Shown: positions 9,548-16,488 of the stretch, in pieces
How positions within the stretch are numbered: position 1 is the first letter of the stretch
How the letters are laid out: every line of letters begins with the position of its first letter
Origin: Humisphaera sp.
Lineage (GTDB): Bacteria > Planctomycetota > Phycisphaerae > Tepidisphaerales > Tepidisphaeraceae
Direction of reading: 5' to 3'
Assembly: GCA_025351525.1 (NCBI GenBank)
Contig: JANXVV010000423.1
Location: 1 to 20,979, forward strand
DNA: 20,979 nt
Program-made: the position numbers and the translations under genes
The notes under the pieces: generated by a model
What the model saw: only the letters and a program-made list of their open reading frames with translations
Told to the model about the DNA's origin: nothing
Database searches by the model: none

Positions 9548-10528
9548 ATGCGAATGAACCTAGCGTCTAAATTCCTTGCGTCAGTCTGTTTCATTTCGGC
9601 AACGGCATTCGCGCCCATCCTGCACGCGCAACCGCTCATTCCGCCCACGGGCGAAGTCGCGCAGAACAAGCAGCTTCGCATTCAAATCGACCGGGCGAAG
9701 ATCCGGGCATTCGAACCGGTTTATCTTTGTCTGACGGCCGAGCAGTTTTCGCCGGGGGCTGAGGCTGAAATTCAAATCAGTCATCAGGCGGACGTGTGGC
9801 AACCCATCGTGCTTCCCGCCAAGGATTGGGTTAAAACCCAACTTACCGGTCCAGTCGTCATCCTGCGGCGAGGAATCATCCTGCAGGCCACCGAAAAAAA
9901 CGGAATCCGCTCGTTTTTGTTTAACACGGCGGGCGATTACAAGTTGCGCGTCAAAATCGGTCCCGACAGCACGACGCTCAATCTGACCGTCACTCCCCCC
10001 GAAGCGGGCGAAGAGGCTTCCTGGAACACCCTCGGCGATCGAATCGAGGACGTGCTGGAAAACAGCTTCCCCAATCCGCCCGAGCAGGGGACCAAAGACG
10101 CCTGCGCCAGAATCATCCGAAAATATCCCAAGACGCTTTGCGCGTCATACTGTCAATCCTACCTGAGCATTTCCCAGTTCAAAGCCCTCTTCGAAAAGAA
10201 CAGCCGGGGCGGGGGCAAAGCGGTTTATGCGCAGGTCACGGAAGATCTCCAAAAGATTGCCGACTCGTTTCACGAAGGATTTTTTGGTGAACTGACCGCA
10301 TTTTACGCCGCCTACGCCAAAGGCCTGACCGGCGACTTCCCCGGCATGTTGGCCATCGTCGACGGCATGAAAACCCACATGACTCCCTGGAACGAAGGCG
10401 TCATGGAGATGCGGGCCGAGGTCATGTCCCACCTTGCCCCGAAAATGATCCCCGTCGATCCCGGCAAACCGCTTCCCAATTCAGATGCAGCAGTTCCGTC
10501 GGCCAAGGATTCGATACTGCAAAAATAG
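9548..10528 (+). CDS. Exported protein of unknown function
   Basis: 326 residues starting with a signal peptide (MRMNLASKFLASVCFISATAFAPILHAQ). Residues about 40-150 look beta-rich, with an extracellular Ig- or macroglobulin-like strand pattern (LRIQIDRAKIRAFEPVYL, then YKLRVKIGPDSTTLNLTV). Residues about 160-300 look helical (FEKNSRGGGKAVYAQVTEDL, FFGELTAFYAAYAKGL). The family was not recognised. The frame extends to 9473, but the ATG at 9548 gives the signal peptide and has GGAA about 12 bases upstream. It sits 99 bp after the NPCBM gene in the same direction and may belong to the same transcript. Confidence 0.75.
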   Translation: MRMNLASKFLASVCFISATAFAPILHAQPLIPPTGEVAQNKQLRIQIDRAKIRAFEPVYLCLTAEQFSPGAEAEIQISHQADVWQPIVLPAKDWVKTQLTGPVVILRRGIILQATEKNGIRSFLFNTAGDYKLRVKIGPDSTTLNLTVTPPEAGEEASWNTLGDRIEDVLENSFPNPPEQGTKDACARIIRKYPKTLCASYCQSYLSISQFKALFEKNSRGGGKAVYAQVTEDLQKIADSFHEGFFGELTAFYAAYAKGLTGDFPGMLAIVDGMKTHMTPWNEGVMEMRAEVMSHLAPKMIPVDPGKPLPNSDAAVPSAKDSILQK

Positions 10529-10573
10529 GGGAAGAATTATTTCGTCATGGTATTCCTCCGCTTTCTGTTTTCA

Positions 10574-10599
10574 TTCGCGTTTTCGCGATTTCGTGGTTC
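10574..10599. repeat. Degenerate half copy of the CGCGAAG repeat
   Basis: This stretch repeats the unit of the right arm at 8091-8129 (TTCGCG...TTCGCGA.TTCG.GGTTC) with several differences and no matching left arm. It lies in the 249-bp gene-free gap 10529-10777. Confidence 0.45.
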
Positions 10600-10608
10600 A
10601 TCTGAATT

Positions 10609-10620
10609 TTCCGTACGGAA
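10609..10620. promoter_or_regulatory. 12-bp perfect palindrome, candidate operator
   Basis: TTCCGTACGGAA is a perfect palindrome 21 bp upstream of the promoter-like element at 10642-10670. Its size and placement fit a dimeric regulator site, but a palindrome of this length can occur by chance. Confidence 0.25.
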
Positions 10621-10641
10621 TCGCGCGAACGCCGATCCAAT

Positions 10642-10670
10642 TTGACTTTGCCAAATCAACTCGCGAGAAT
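10642..10670 (+). promoter_or_regulatory. Sigma70-like promoter
   Basis: TTGACT (10642-10647), a 17-bp spacer, then GAGAAT (10665-10670). This matches the consensus -35 in 5 of 6 bases and the -10 in 4 of 6 with ideal spacing. Transcription would start near 10677, leaving a leader of about 100 nt before the coiled-coil gene at 10778. Confidence 0.4.
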
Positions 10671-10777
10671 CGAGCCCGATGTGGAATCGGTGCGCGACAC
10701 TCGACTTCCATCGATCTTTCATTCAGGCAGGTTCTGATTCCAAACACCCGGTACGGCACCCTCCCAGGAGAATTCCA

Positions 10778-12355
10778 ATGCAGAACAGCGGCAAGACGAC
10801 GGTAAATTGGGCGTTGACGATGGCGTGCTGGAGCGCGATCGGATCCGGTTGCCTGTTGAGCGGCGTCGCCTGCAATAAGATGGAAAGCGCTGCCCGGCAG
10901 GCGGATCGAACCGTCGAAGAGCAACTGGAAAAAAGTCGGGTCGATCTCGAAACAGGCGGTACAAAGGGAAAAACGGATTCGTTTGCATCTTTGACCAAAG
11001 CCGCCGGTGAGGCGGGCGCTTCGTCTTCCGCGAAGGTGCGTGCCAAGAGCGCGTTGGCCCAGGAAGAGTTCAACCGCGCCGCGAGGCAGTTGCCGGTACT
11101 AAATGCCCGCACGCTTCAAATCGAGCAGACGCTTTGGGATCTTCGTCAAGCCGGATCGCAGGTCCAAGGCACGCAACATACAGGCGCCGCCTATGCACTA
11201 CAGGAACCCAAAGAGGCGCTGGCCAAGTTGGAGGAAGACCGGGCGACGATCACCAAGAACGTCGATAAAGCCAAGACCGATGCGCAGACGTTGCAGACCG
11301 ATCTGGATAAGCGGAAGGCGGAGATCGACGCCCTGACCGCCGACCGCAAAGCCGCGCAGACGGAATCCGATTCGCTGGAAGAGAAATCTTCGGCGGTGAA
11401 GGGTGAGGAATCGGTGAAGCTGTTCGGCCAAGCCAGCGAGGCGCGGATCAAGGCCGGCACGCTGGCGGCTCAGATCGAGTCGAAGTCGGCGGCACTGTTG
11501 CCGATTCAGAAGCTGGTGGCGATCGCCCGTCAGCAGCAGCAATTCTGGGACAACGCCGCGAAAGATGCGCCGGGTGCCGCTCAGCAGCTCGACGAGCGCA
11601 AGGCGCAGTTGGAATCCGGCTGGCAGGACACTTTGGCCCAGGTTCAAGCCACGACCGAGCTTGCGAAGAAGATCGCGGCGAAGATCATCCTGCCGGGCGG
11701 TGACGCCGAACATCCGAACGCCGGCGCCAATCTCGTGAAGATGGTGCAGGAGAATGAAAAGCAACGGGGAGAGATCGCCAAGCTGCTGATCGATTCCGCC
11801 AAGCACGCCGGTGAAGCCTCGACGGCGGCCAAGCAACTCTACACCGAACTTCAGGCCCGTATCGGTGAAGCCAAAAATCCCGGTGCTCCTGAACTGGTAC
11901 CGATGAAGGGAATGCTGGGCGTCTACGACGGCATTCAGTATGCGTTGCAGGAAGGCAACGCCCAGAACGCCTTGGCGGACCTCTACGCCGGCCAGGTGGT
12001 GGAGATGCAGCATCGGAAGCAAAACCTTGATGCCCTGGGTAAAACGCTGCTGGCAAGCGGTTTGACGCTTCCACCCGAATTTGCGGTGGCCGATGTCGCC
12101 AAGGTGATTGAGGATGCGGTCAAAGGGTATAAAGATGCCGAGAAGTCGCTGGAGCCCGTCGCGACCGCCACGCAAAATGGGGACAATCTTCAGATCACCA
12201 AAAATGCGGCCCGCGTCGGCCTGCTGCACGCCCATCTCGGTCGGTTTCAACTGACCCGCGACGAAGAAGCCAAAACGGCTTTCAAGCTGGATCAGGTGCA
12301 GGCGAAAGAAGCGAATATCGATCTGCCACCGACATTGCGCCAAACTTTGGAATGA
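10778..12355 (+). CDS. Exported coiled-coil protein, possibly a lipoprotein
   Basis: 525 residues. The N-terminus has a hydrophobic export signal (VNWALTMACWSAIGSGCLL) ending at GVAC, a loose lipoprotein-type site whose -3 residue is Gly instead of the usual Leu, so lipidation is uncertain. Residues about 130-260 are heptad-rich coiled coil (LAKLEEDRATITKNVDKAK, then QTLQTDLDKRKAEIDAL), and helical, Ala/Lys/Glu-rich sequence continues to the C-terminus. The start was chosen because AGGAG (10766-10770) lies 7 bases before this ATG, although the frame opens at 10679. The family was not recognised. Composition resembles the coil of the protein at 2676-6875, so a structural envelope role in the same system is possible (inference). 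Confidence 0.75.
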   Translation: MQNSGKTTVNWALTMACWSAIGSGCLLSGVACNKMESAARQADRTVEEQLEKSRVDLETGGTKGKTDSFASLTKAAGEAGASSSAKVRAKSALAQEEFNRAARQLPVLNARTLQIEQTLWDLRQAGSQVQGTQHTGAAYALQEPKEALAKLEEDRATITKNVDKAKTDAQTLQTDLDKRKAEIDALTADRKAAQTESDSLEEKSSAVKGEESVKLFGQASEARIKAGTLAAQIESKSAALLPIQKLVAIARQQQQFWDNAAKDAPGAAQQLDERKAQLESGWQDTLAQVQATTELAKKIAAKIILPGGDAEHPNAGANLVKMVQENEKQRGEIAKLLIDSAKHAGEASTAAKQLYTELQARIGEAKNPGAPELVPMKGMLGVYDGIQYALQEGNAQNALADLYAGQVVEMQHRKQNLDALGKTLLASGLTLPPEFAVADVAKVIEDAVKGYKDAEKSLEPVATATQNGDNLQITKNAARVGLLHAHLGRFQLTRDEEAKTAFKLDQVQAKEANIDLPPTLRQTLE

Positions 12356-12424
12356 GGTGGTATGGGCGTCTCGTCCGTGCATCTGAATTAAGAAAAAAAG
12401 CACGGGCGAGACGCCCATGCCACC
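12356..12424. repeat. Paired palindromic element (REP/BIME-like)
   Basis: The left arm 12356-12380 and right arm 12400-12424 are 25-nt reverse complements with 2 mismatches, separated by a 19-nt AT-rich loop. Each arm is itself a near-palindrome (GCACGGGCG, AGA, CGCCCATGC on the right). That is the organisation of bacterial interspersed mosaic elements: two small hairpins in opposite orientation. It starts one base after the preceding stop codon and ends 17 bp before the next start. A third arm-like copy is at 4-28. Confidence 0.8.
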
Positions 12425-12441
12425 TGTCAACAGGAATTGGA

Positions 12442-13824
12442 ATGAATTGGAAAGTGTTCCTCGGTGCCGCATTGATGCTGGCGATGAAGGTGGGGGCGGA
12501 ATCACCGAAATTACTGCCTGCACCACCCGCCAAACCCGGGGCGACCGGTTCCATTCTGGTCGAATATTTCCGCGGCATCGACGGTGGGGCGGTTGAGAAT
12601 CTAATCACAAATCCTGCCTTCCCACTGCATCCGACAGATAGCGAACTGCTCAAATCGTTCGAGATCGAACAAAACAGTGATGAGCAATATGGCAGCCTGA
12701 CGCGGGGATACGTCACCGCGCCGGCGACCGGCGATTACACGTTCTGGATCGCCGCCGATGATGCCGGTGAACTCTATCTCAGCGCGGACGAGAATCCCGT
12801 CACTCGCCAAAAGATCTGTGCCTGTCCGGGGTATGTGGAACCGCGCATCTGGGATCGCATGCCCGAGCAGAAAAGCCGGCCCATCGCACTGATCGCGAAC
12901 CATCGCTATTACATTGAGGCCTGGCATAAGGAGGCCGGCGCGCCGGGTCATCTGGCCGTGGGTTGGCAACTTCCGAACGGCAACAGAGAGATGCCGATCC
13001 CCGGTTCCCGCCTCGCCCCCGCCGGTGTCGCAAAAGCGGCGGTGCCGATCAAAGTGAATGTCACCTTGAATCCCGCCACGCCCGCCGCCACCACGCCCGG
13101 CCAGCACAAATTTCCCGCCGATGCCACCGTCGATCGAAACGGTTTGCAATGGAAAATGTCGTACCTCATTCATCTGCCGAACGACTACAACAAAAGCGCC
13201 GATCGCAAGCCGTTGTTCGTGTTTTTATGCGGCAACTCGCATCAGGGGACGGACCTTGGGGGTGTTCTGAACGAGGGGCCGGCTCAATATCTGAACGACA
13301 TTCCCAAGCTGAAAGAATTCTGGCCGTTCGTCGGCCTGTTCCCGCAACCGCCGGAAAACATGCGATGGGATTCTCCCGGCATGGCCGAGGCGGTGGTGGG
13401 GATGATCGATGGGATCGTCAGGAAATACCGCATCGACCCGGACCGCGTGTATCTCTCCGGTCTGAGCATGGGCGGCAAGGGCACCTGGCTGGTGGCCGAG
13501 GCCGCACCCGATCGTTTCGCGGCGATCGCGCCGATTTGCGCGGTGTCGGTCAAACCGGATAAAGCCGGCGATTGGCTTCGCAACCTGCCGATGTGGATCA
13601 TCTGCGGCAGCGATGACGGCGAATTCACCAGCGGCAGCAAGCAGATGGCCCAGAACATCAAAGCCGCCGGTGGAACGCCGGAACTGACGGTCTTTCCCAA
13701 TGAAGGCCACGGCGTCTGGGGCCGATTTTACCCCGAGCCTAAATTCTACAGTTGGCTTCTAAAGCACAAACGCACTCCCCAACAAGCGACAAAGAGCGCG
13801 GCGGCAACGCAACCGGTGAAGTGA
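12442..13824 (+). CDS. Exported PA14-domain esterase (alpha/beta hydrolase)
   Basis: 460 residues with a signal peptide (MNWKVFLGAALMLAMKVGAE). A PA14-like beta domain spans about residues 36-178 (GSILVEYFRG, GYVTAPATGDYTFWIAADD, YYIEAWHKE, HLAVGWQLPNG) and probably binds carbohydrate. An alpha/beta hydrolase of the PHB-depolymerase/feruloyl-esterase type follows from about 222: nucleophile Ser342 in GLSMGG, Asp391 in GSDDGEF, His423 in NEGHGVWG. The order and spacing fit a Ser-Asp-His triad, so it should be catalytically active, with substrate unknown (polysaccharide ester or polyester). The frame runs back to 12352, overlapping the previous stop, but those 30 codons are the palindromic element; the ATG at 12442 has AGGA seven bases upstream. 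It is convergent with rsmD, with only 7 bp between them. Confidence 0.87.
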   Translation: MNWKVFLGAALMLAMKVGAESPKLLPAPPAKPGATGSILVEYFRGIDGGAVENLITNPAFPLHPTDSELLKSFEIEQNSDEQYGSLTRGYVTAPATGDYTFWIAADDAGELYLSADENPVTRQKICACPGYVEPRIWDRMPEQKSRPIALIANHRYYIEAWHKEAGAPGHLAVGWQLPNGNREMPIPGSRLAPAGVAKAAVPIKVNVTLNPATPAATTPGQHKFPADATVDRNGLQWKMSYLIHLPNDYNKSADRKPLFVFLCGNSHQGTDLGGVLNEGPAQYLNDIPKLKEFWPFVGLFPQPPENMRWDSPGMAEAVVGMIDGIVRKYRIDPDRVYLSGLSMGGKGTWLVAEAAPDRFAAIAPICAVSVKPDKAGDWLRNLPMWIICGSDDGEFTSGSKQMAQNIKAAGGTPELTVFPNEGHGVWGRFYPEPKFYSWLLKHKRTPQQATKSAAATQPVK

Positions 13825-13831
13825 GGGACAA

Positions 13832-14392
13832 TCACTCCGCCAAACCCCCGCGCAAAAACTCGAGCGTCATGCCGCCGTAATTTCGTTCGTCGTATTTGTG
13901 GAGTGCGGAAAGCTCCAATCGATCCGCCGCATCGTGCCGGAAGATGATCGTCCCTTCCCGTTTGAGATACGGAATGAACCGTCTGGCCAGCTCATTCAGC
14001 AGCTCGGGTTTCTCCGTCAAAAAGCGGTAGGGCGGGTCGAGGAATATCAAGTCGGCCGATGGCAGAACGTGATTTTCCGCGAAGTGCTTGAAAAGATCCG
14101 TCGCGATCACCGTCGCCGCTTTCTCGATCTTCAACGTCGCCAGATTGCTGCGCAGACCGGTCAGTGCCGAGCGATCCATCTCAAAAAAAACCACCTGCTT
14201 CGCGCTGCGGCTCAGACATTCCAACCCCATCGAACCGGTCCCCGCAAAGCAGTCGTACACGGTCGAATCCGCGATCAACGGTGAGAGAATGTCGAACAGC
14301 GACTGCTTCACCCGATCGGTGATGGGCCGGGTGATATCGGTCTCGGGTGAGATCAAACGACGCCCTCGAAATTCTCCGGCGATGATCCGCAT
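13832..14392 (-). CDS. rsmD: 16S rRNA (guanine-N2) methyltransferase RsmD
   Basis: 186 residues from the family-typical start MRIIAGEFRGRRL. It uses S-adenosylmethionine to methylate guanine 966 (E. coli numbering) of 16S rRNA during 30S assembly. The SAM-binding motif I is DCFAGTGSMGLE (residues 47-58), and the catalytic motif is DPPY (119-122) in DLIFLDPPY. ITRPITDRVKQSLFDIL near the N-terminus is also diagnostic. The frame continues upstream to an ATG at 14419 and a TTG at 14428; the shorter start fits the family, but no strong ribosome-binding site separates them. In many bacteria rsmD neighbours coaD, which is not the case here. The length is slightly shorter than the 198 residues of E. 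coli RsmD, and all motifs are intact. Confidence 0.92.
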   Translation of the reverse strand: MRIIAGEFRGRRLISPETDITRPITDRVKQSLFDILSPLIADSTVYDCFAGTGSMGLECLSRSAKQVVFFEMDRSALTGLRSNLATLKIEKAATVIATDLFKHFAENHVLPSADLIFLDPPYRFLTEKPELLNELARRFIPYLKREGTIIFRHDAADRLELSALHKYDERNYGGMTLEFLRGGLAE

Positions 14393-14453
14393 GCCGTCGA
14401 TTGAACCGGCAATCGTCATCGCCCGCAACCGAGGCGATGCGTCTGGTCACCAT

Positions 14454-14493
14454 TATTATTTAGCCGGGTCGCCTGCGACCCGGCTAAATAATA
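14454..14493. repeat. Perfect 40-bp palindrome
   Basis: Arms 14454-14472 and 14475-14493 are perfect 19-nt reverse complements with a 2-nt centre (CT). The ends are TATTATTT and AAATAATA. It sits between the divergent rsmD and YkgJ-type genes, where a transcription terminator is not expected, and directly abuts the element at 14494-14591. Confidence 0.85.
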
Positions 14494-14591
14494 GGGTGTG
14501 ACCGTCTTTTTTGGCGAGCCCCCATTTCCAGCGCCAGAACCGTGTCTGCCACGTGTCAGACGGGCGTTTGCCAAAAAAGACGGCCACACCC
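14494..14591. mobile_element. 98-bp MITE-like element with 22-bp inverted ends and 8-bp direct repeats
   Basis: Terminal arms 14494-14515 and 14570-14591 are reverse complements at 21 of 22 bases (outer ends GGGTGTG and CACACCC). The element is flanked on both sides by the exact direct repeat AAATAATA (14486-14493 and 14592-14599), which looks like a target-site duplication. An internal near-palindrome at 14544-14561 centres on CACGTG. No coding capacity. If the flank is a true duplication, the element moved as a non-autonomous unit. Its left flank is also the end of the 40-bp palindrome, so the duplication could instead be part of a larger composite repeat. Confidence 0.65.
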
Positions 14592-14617
14592 AAATAATAC
14601 GATGCATTCCGAAATAA

Positions 14618-14646
14618 TTGCCGGTTCACATCGGCTTTCGTACAAT
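14618..14646 (+). promoter_or_regulatory. Sigma70-like promoter, near-leaderless
   Basis: TTGCCG (14618-14623), a 17-bp spacer, and TACAAT (14641-14646). The -10 matches 5 of 6 consensus bases. The ATG of the YkgJ-type gene begins 9 bases after the -10, so the expected transcription start falls within a few bases of the start codon and the mRNA would be leaderless or nearly so. Confidence 0.5.
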
Positions 14647-14655
14647 CCCCGCCTT

Positions 14656-15186
14656 ATGGGCGATTCCCCTTCGACTTGTCTGTGTTCTGAGTGCTCGGGA
14701 TTGTGCTGCCGTTATTTTGCGCTGCCGATCGACAATCCTGAAGCCGCGCGGGATTACGACAACATCCGCTGGTATCTGCTGCACGAAAACGTGACGATCT
14801 TCGTCGAGAAAAGTCAGTGGTACATCGGCATTGCCAATCGCTGCAAGCAGCTTCAAACGGACAATCGCTGCGGCGTCTACGAGACGCGCCCAAAAGTCTG
14901 CCGGGGCTATTCCACCGACAACTGCGACTATCACGGCGGTGAATACGAATTCGAAATGCTCTTTACCAGCGCCGAACAATTGGAGCGGTACGCCAAGCAG
15001 AAGCTGACCGAGGATCGCGTCGAGAAGCGGAGCAAAGCCCTTCGCAAAGCGCGGCGTAAAACGTCATCGGCCAGACCGAAAGCCAATTTGATGGACCTCG
15101 CAGAAAAGCTGAAACGAAAAGTTTCCCGAAGCGAAACGATCCCGATCAACGGAATCGGTCGCCGGGTGAAATTGTCTCTGTTGTGA
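14656..15186 (+). CDS. YkgJ-family cysteine-cluster protein
   Basis: 176 residues. The N-terminal cluster CLCSECSGLCCR puts cysteines at 8, 10, 13, 17 and 18, and a second set follows at 63 (NRCKQL), 72 (NRCGVYETRPKVC), 82 and 90 (DNCDY). This is the zinc- or iron-chelating YkgJ pattern (PF03692). The second half is basic and helical (KRSKALRKARRKTSSARPKA), which could contact nucleic acid (inference). The frame continues upstream into the palindromic block; the ATG at 14656 was chosen because the promoter-like -10 lies just before it and the cysteine motif follows quickly. An alternative ATG is at 14602. Biochemical function in this family is not established. Confidence 0.82.
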   Translation: MGDSPSTCLCSECSGLCCRYFALPIDNPEAARDYDNIRWYLLHENVTIFVEKSQWYIGIANRCKQLQTDNRCGVYETRPKVCRGYSTDNCDYHGGEYEFEMLFTSAEQLERYAKQKLTEDRVEKRSKALRKARRKTSSARPKANLMDLAEKLKRKVSRSETIPINGIGRRVKLSLL

Positions 15187-15208
15187 AGCGGATGGAAGAG
15201 AACCGGGC

Positions 15209-15706
15209 ATGGCCGACCGCACCGTCCATTACGAAGCCGCGTTTGAAGCCTTTCTCCGCGACAGGGGCATTCCCTACGTCGCCGTCGACGAAGCCAAAAA
15301 GGCGCTCTTCGCCAATGCGAAATTGAAATCCTTCGATTTTGTGGTCTACAGCAAAGGCGGCCCGAATTTGCTGGTCGACGTGAAAGGGCGGTCTTGCCGC
15401 AATCGAAGCGCCCGCAGTGGATTTGAGACCTGGACGACGGAGCGCGACGTCTCCGATCTGCTTCAATGGGAACAGGTGTTCGGCGACGGGTTCAAAGCGG
15501 TCTTCACTTTTGTCTATTGGATCGAACCGCCGCTGACTCCGGATGCGGGGATGTTTGAATTTCGCGAGAGGTGGTATCTGCTGATGGGGATCGATCTGGC
15601 CGAGTATCGCGACCACATGCGACGGCGGTCGGCGAAGTGGGAAACGGTTTCGCTGCCCGCCGAAGATTTTCGCGCGCTTGCCCGCCCGCTTGAAAGCTGG
15701 TTATGA
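15209..15706 (+). CDS. HYExAFE-family protein with nuclease-like fold signature
   Basis: 165 residues. The N-terminus VHYEAAFEAFL contains the HYExAFE signature (residues 7-13) that names this largely planctomycetal family. SFDFVVYS followed by NLLVDVKGR (Asp43, Asp57, Lys59) has the look of a PD-(D/E)xK nuclease-type core, so a restriction-endonuclease-like fold is plausible; activity is inferred only from these residues. It starts 22 bp after the YkgJ-type gene, with GGAAGAGA upstream, and its stop overlaps the next start by 4 bp, so the three genes probably form one transcript. Its cellular role is unknown. Confidence 0.8.
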   Translation: MADRTVHYEAAFEAFLRDRGIPYVAVDEAKKALFANAKLKSFDFVVYSKGGPNLLVDVKGRSCRNRSARSGFETWTTERDVSDLLQWEQVFGDGFKAVFTFVYWIEPPLTPDAGMFEFRERWYLLMGIDLAEYRDHMRRRSAKWETVSLPAEDFRALARPLESWL

Positions 15707-15984
15707 TGGGCACCATGATCCCGACCTTTACCCGTTTACGAAAACGCTCATTGACGATGTGCCTGGGCCTGATGGTTTTTGCCGCCGGCTTGATGGCTCC
15801 GCTGACTGCCCTGGCCGCCGGCGATGATGTGTCGGAAATTGATGCGCGCCTCGAAGGCTATGTGCCCACGGTCATTCTGAAAGATGCCAGCGGCAATGGG
15901 CTGACCATTTTCCTGCTCATCGTCTTGCTGGGCATGACCCTGGGCGTCATGCTCATCAATGCGAAACGCTCGCACCTGGATTGA
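15703..15984 (+). CDS. Small membrane protein
   Basis: 93 residues. An N-terminal signal or membrane segment (LTMCLGLMVFAAGLMAPLTALAA) is followed by a short exposed part (DDVSEIDARLEGYVPTVIL) and a clear C-terminal membrane helix (LTIFLLIVLLGMTLGVMLI) with a basic tail. It overlaps the HYExAFE gene by 4 bp (ATGA), suggesting translational coupling. Alternative ATGs lie at 15706 and 15715. The family was not recognised; the topology, export signal plus single anchor, suggests a small envelope component. Confidence 0.65.
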   Translation: MMGTMIPTFTRLRKRSLTMCLGLMVFAAGLMAPLTALAAGDDVSEIDARLEGYVPTVILKDASGNGLTIFLLIVLLGMTLGVMLINAKRSHLD

Positions 15985-16030
15985 AGATTTAAGATTGAAA
16001 TTAGTTCAACAATCAGTGACGGCAGTTAAT

Positions 16031-16060
16031 TGTCATCCTGAGCTACTCCGAAGGATGACA
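16031..16060. repeat. Short hairpin repeat (TGTCATCCT type)
   Basis: TGTCATCCT (16031-16039) and AGGATGACA (16052-16060) are perfect 9-nt inverted arms around a 12-nt loop. It lies in the 121-bp gap after the small membrane protein gene. A T-run (16071-16075) follows only after 10 bases, so it is a poor intrinsic terminator; the sequence resembles dispersed intergenic hairpins seen in other genomes (recollection, not checked). Confidence 0.55.
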
Positions 16061-16105
16061 AACCGGAGTCTTTTTATTGAACCTCTTAACCCGAAGGAGA
16101 TTGCG

Positions 16106-16432
16106 ATGAGGTCCATGATCCAACGTCCGACGTTCAAGTCCGCTGCTCTAATCGCGCTGGTCGCGCTAAACGCGCTGCTGGTGGCGGTTCTGGTGCTGCG
16201 TCACGCGCCTGAAAATCGCGCGCAGGCCGCCGGGAACATCAATGCCTCGGAGATTCTCGCGGTGCCGGGAAAACTGCCGGGGTTCAGCAATGGTGTGGTG
16301 TTTCTGATCGACACGCGAACGAATAATCTGACCGCCGTCAGCTACGACTCGCCCACCCAGCGCCTGCAGGCCATGAGTCCGCTGGACCTTTCCAAGCAGT
16401 TGAATGCCGCCCCCCCGGCTCGCGGCAAGTAG
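16106..16432 (+). CDS. Small exported protein, first of a related pair
   Basis: 108 residues. A hydrophobic N-terminal segment (SAALIALVALNALLVAVLVL) acts as signal anchor or signal peptide. The remaining domain contains GVVFLIDTRTNNLTAVSYD and ends in PLDLSKQLN. AAGGAGA (16094-16100) six bases before this ATG fixes the start, although the frame runs back to 15959. The C-terminal half resembles that of the next gene (ID, then a strand, then a DL near the end), so the two look like diverged tandem paralogues. Function unknown. Confidence 0.72.
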   Translation: MRSMIQRPTFKSAALIALVALNALLVAVLVLRHAPENRAQAAGNINASEILAVPGKLPGFSNGVVFLIDTRTNNLTAVSYDSPTQRLQAMSPLDLSKQLNAAPPARGK

Positions 16433-16488
16433 ACGCGTCCGCATTTTTTCCGTTCGATCGCTTCAATTGATTTTCACGAGGAGACGTC

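Noticed and set aside
11198..12526. 442-codon open frame on the minus strand
   Set aside because: Antisense to the coiled-coil gene and running through the palindromic element; contains the reverse reading of the repeat (HGRDAHTT), no domain.
13898..14284. 128-codon open frame on the plus strand
   Set aside because: Antisense to rsmD, which carries all methyltransferase motifs.
14452..14599. CRISPR array or origin-like repeats
   Set aside because: The repeats are inverted, not regularly spaced direct copies, there are no spacers or cas genes, and no DnaA-box cluster is seen.
16031..16075. Intrinsic terminator after the small membrane protein gene
   Set aside because: The hairpin is real, but the T-run starts 10 bases after the stem and the stem is only moderately stable; a dispersed repeat explains it better.
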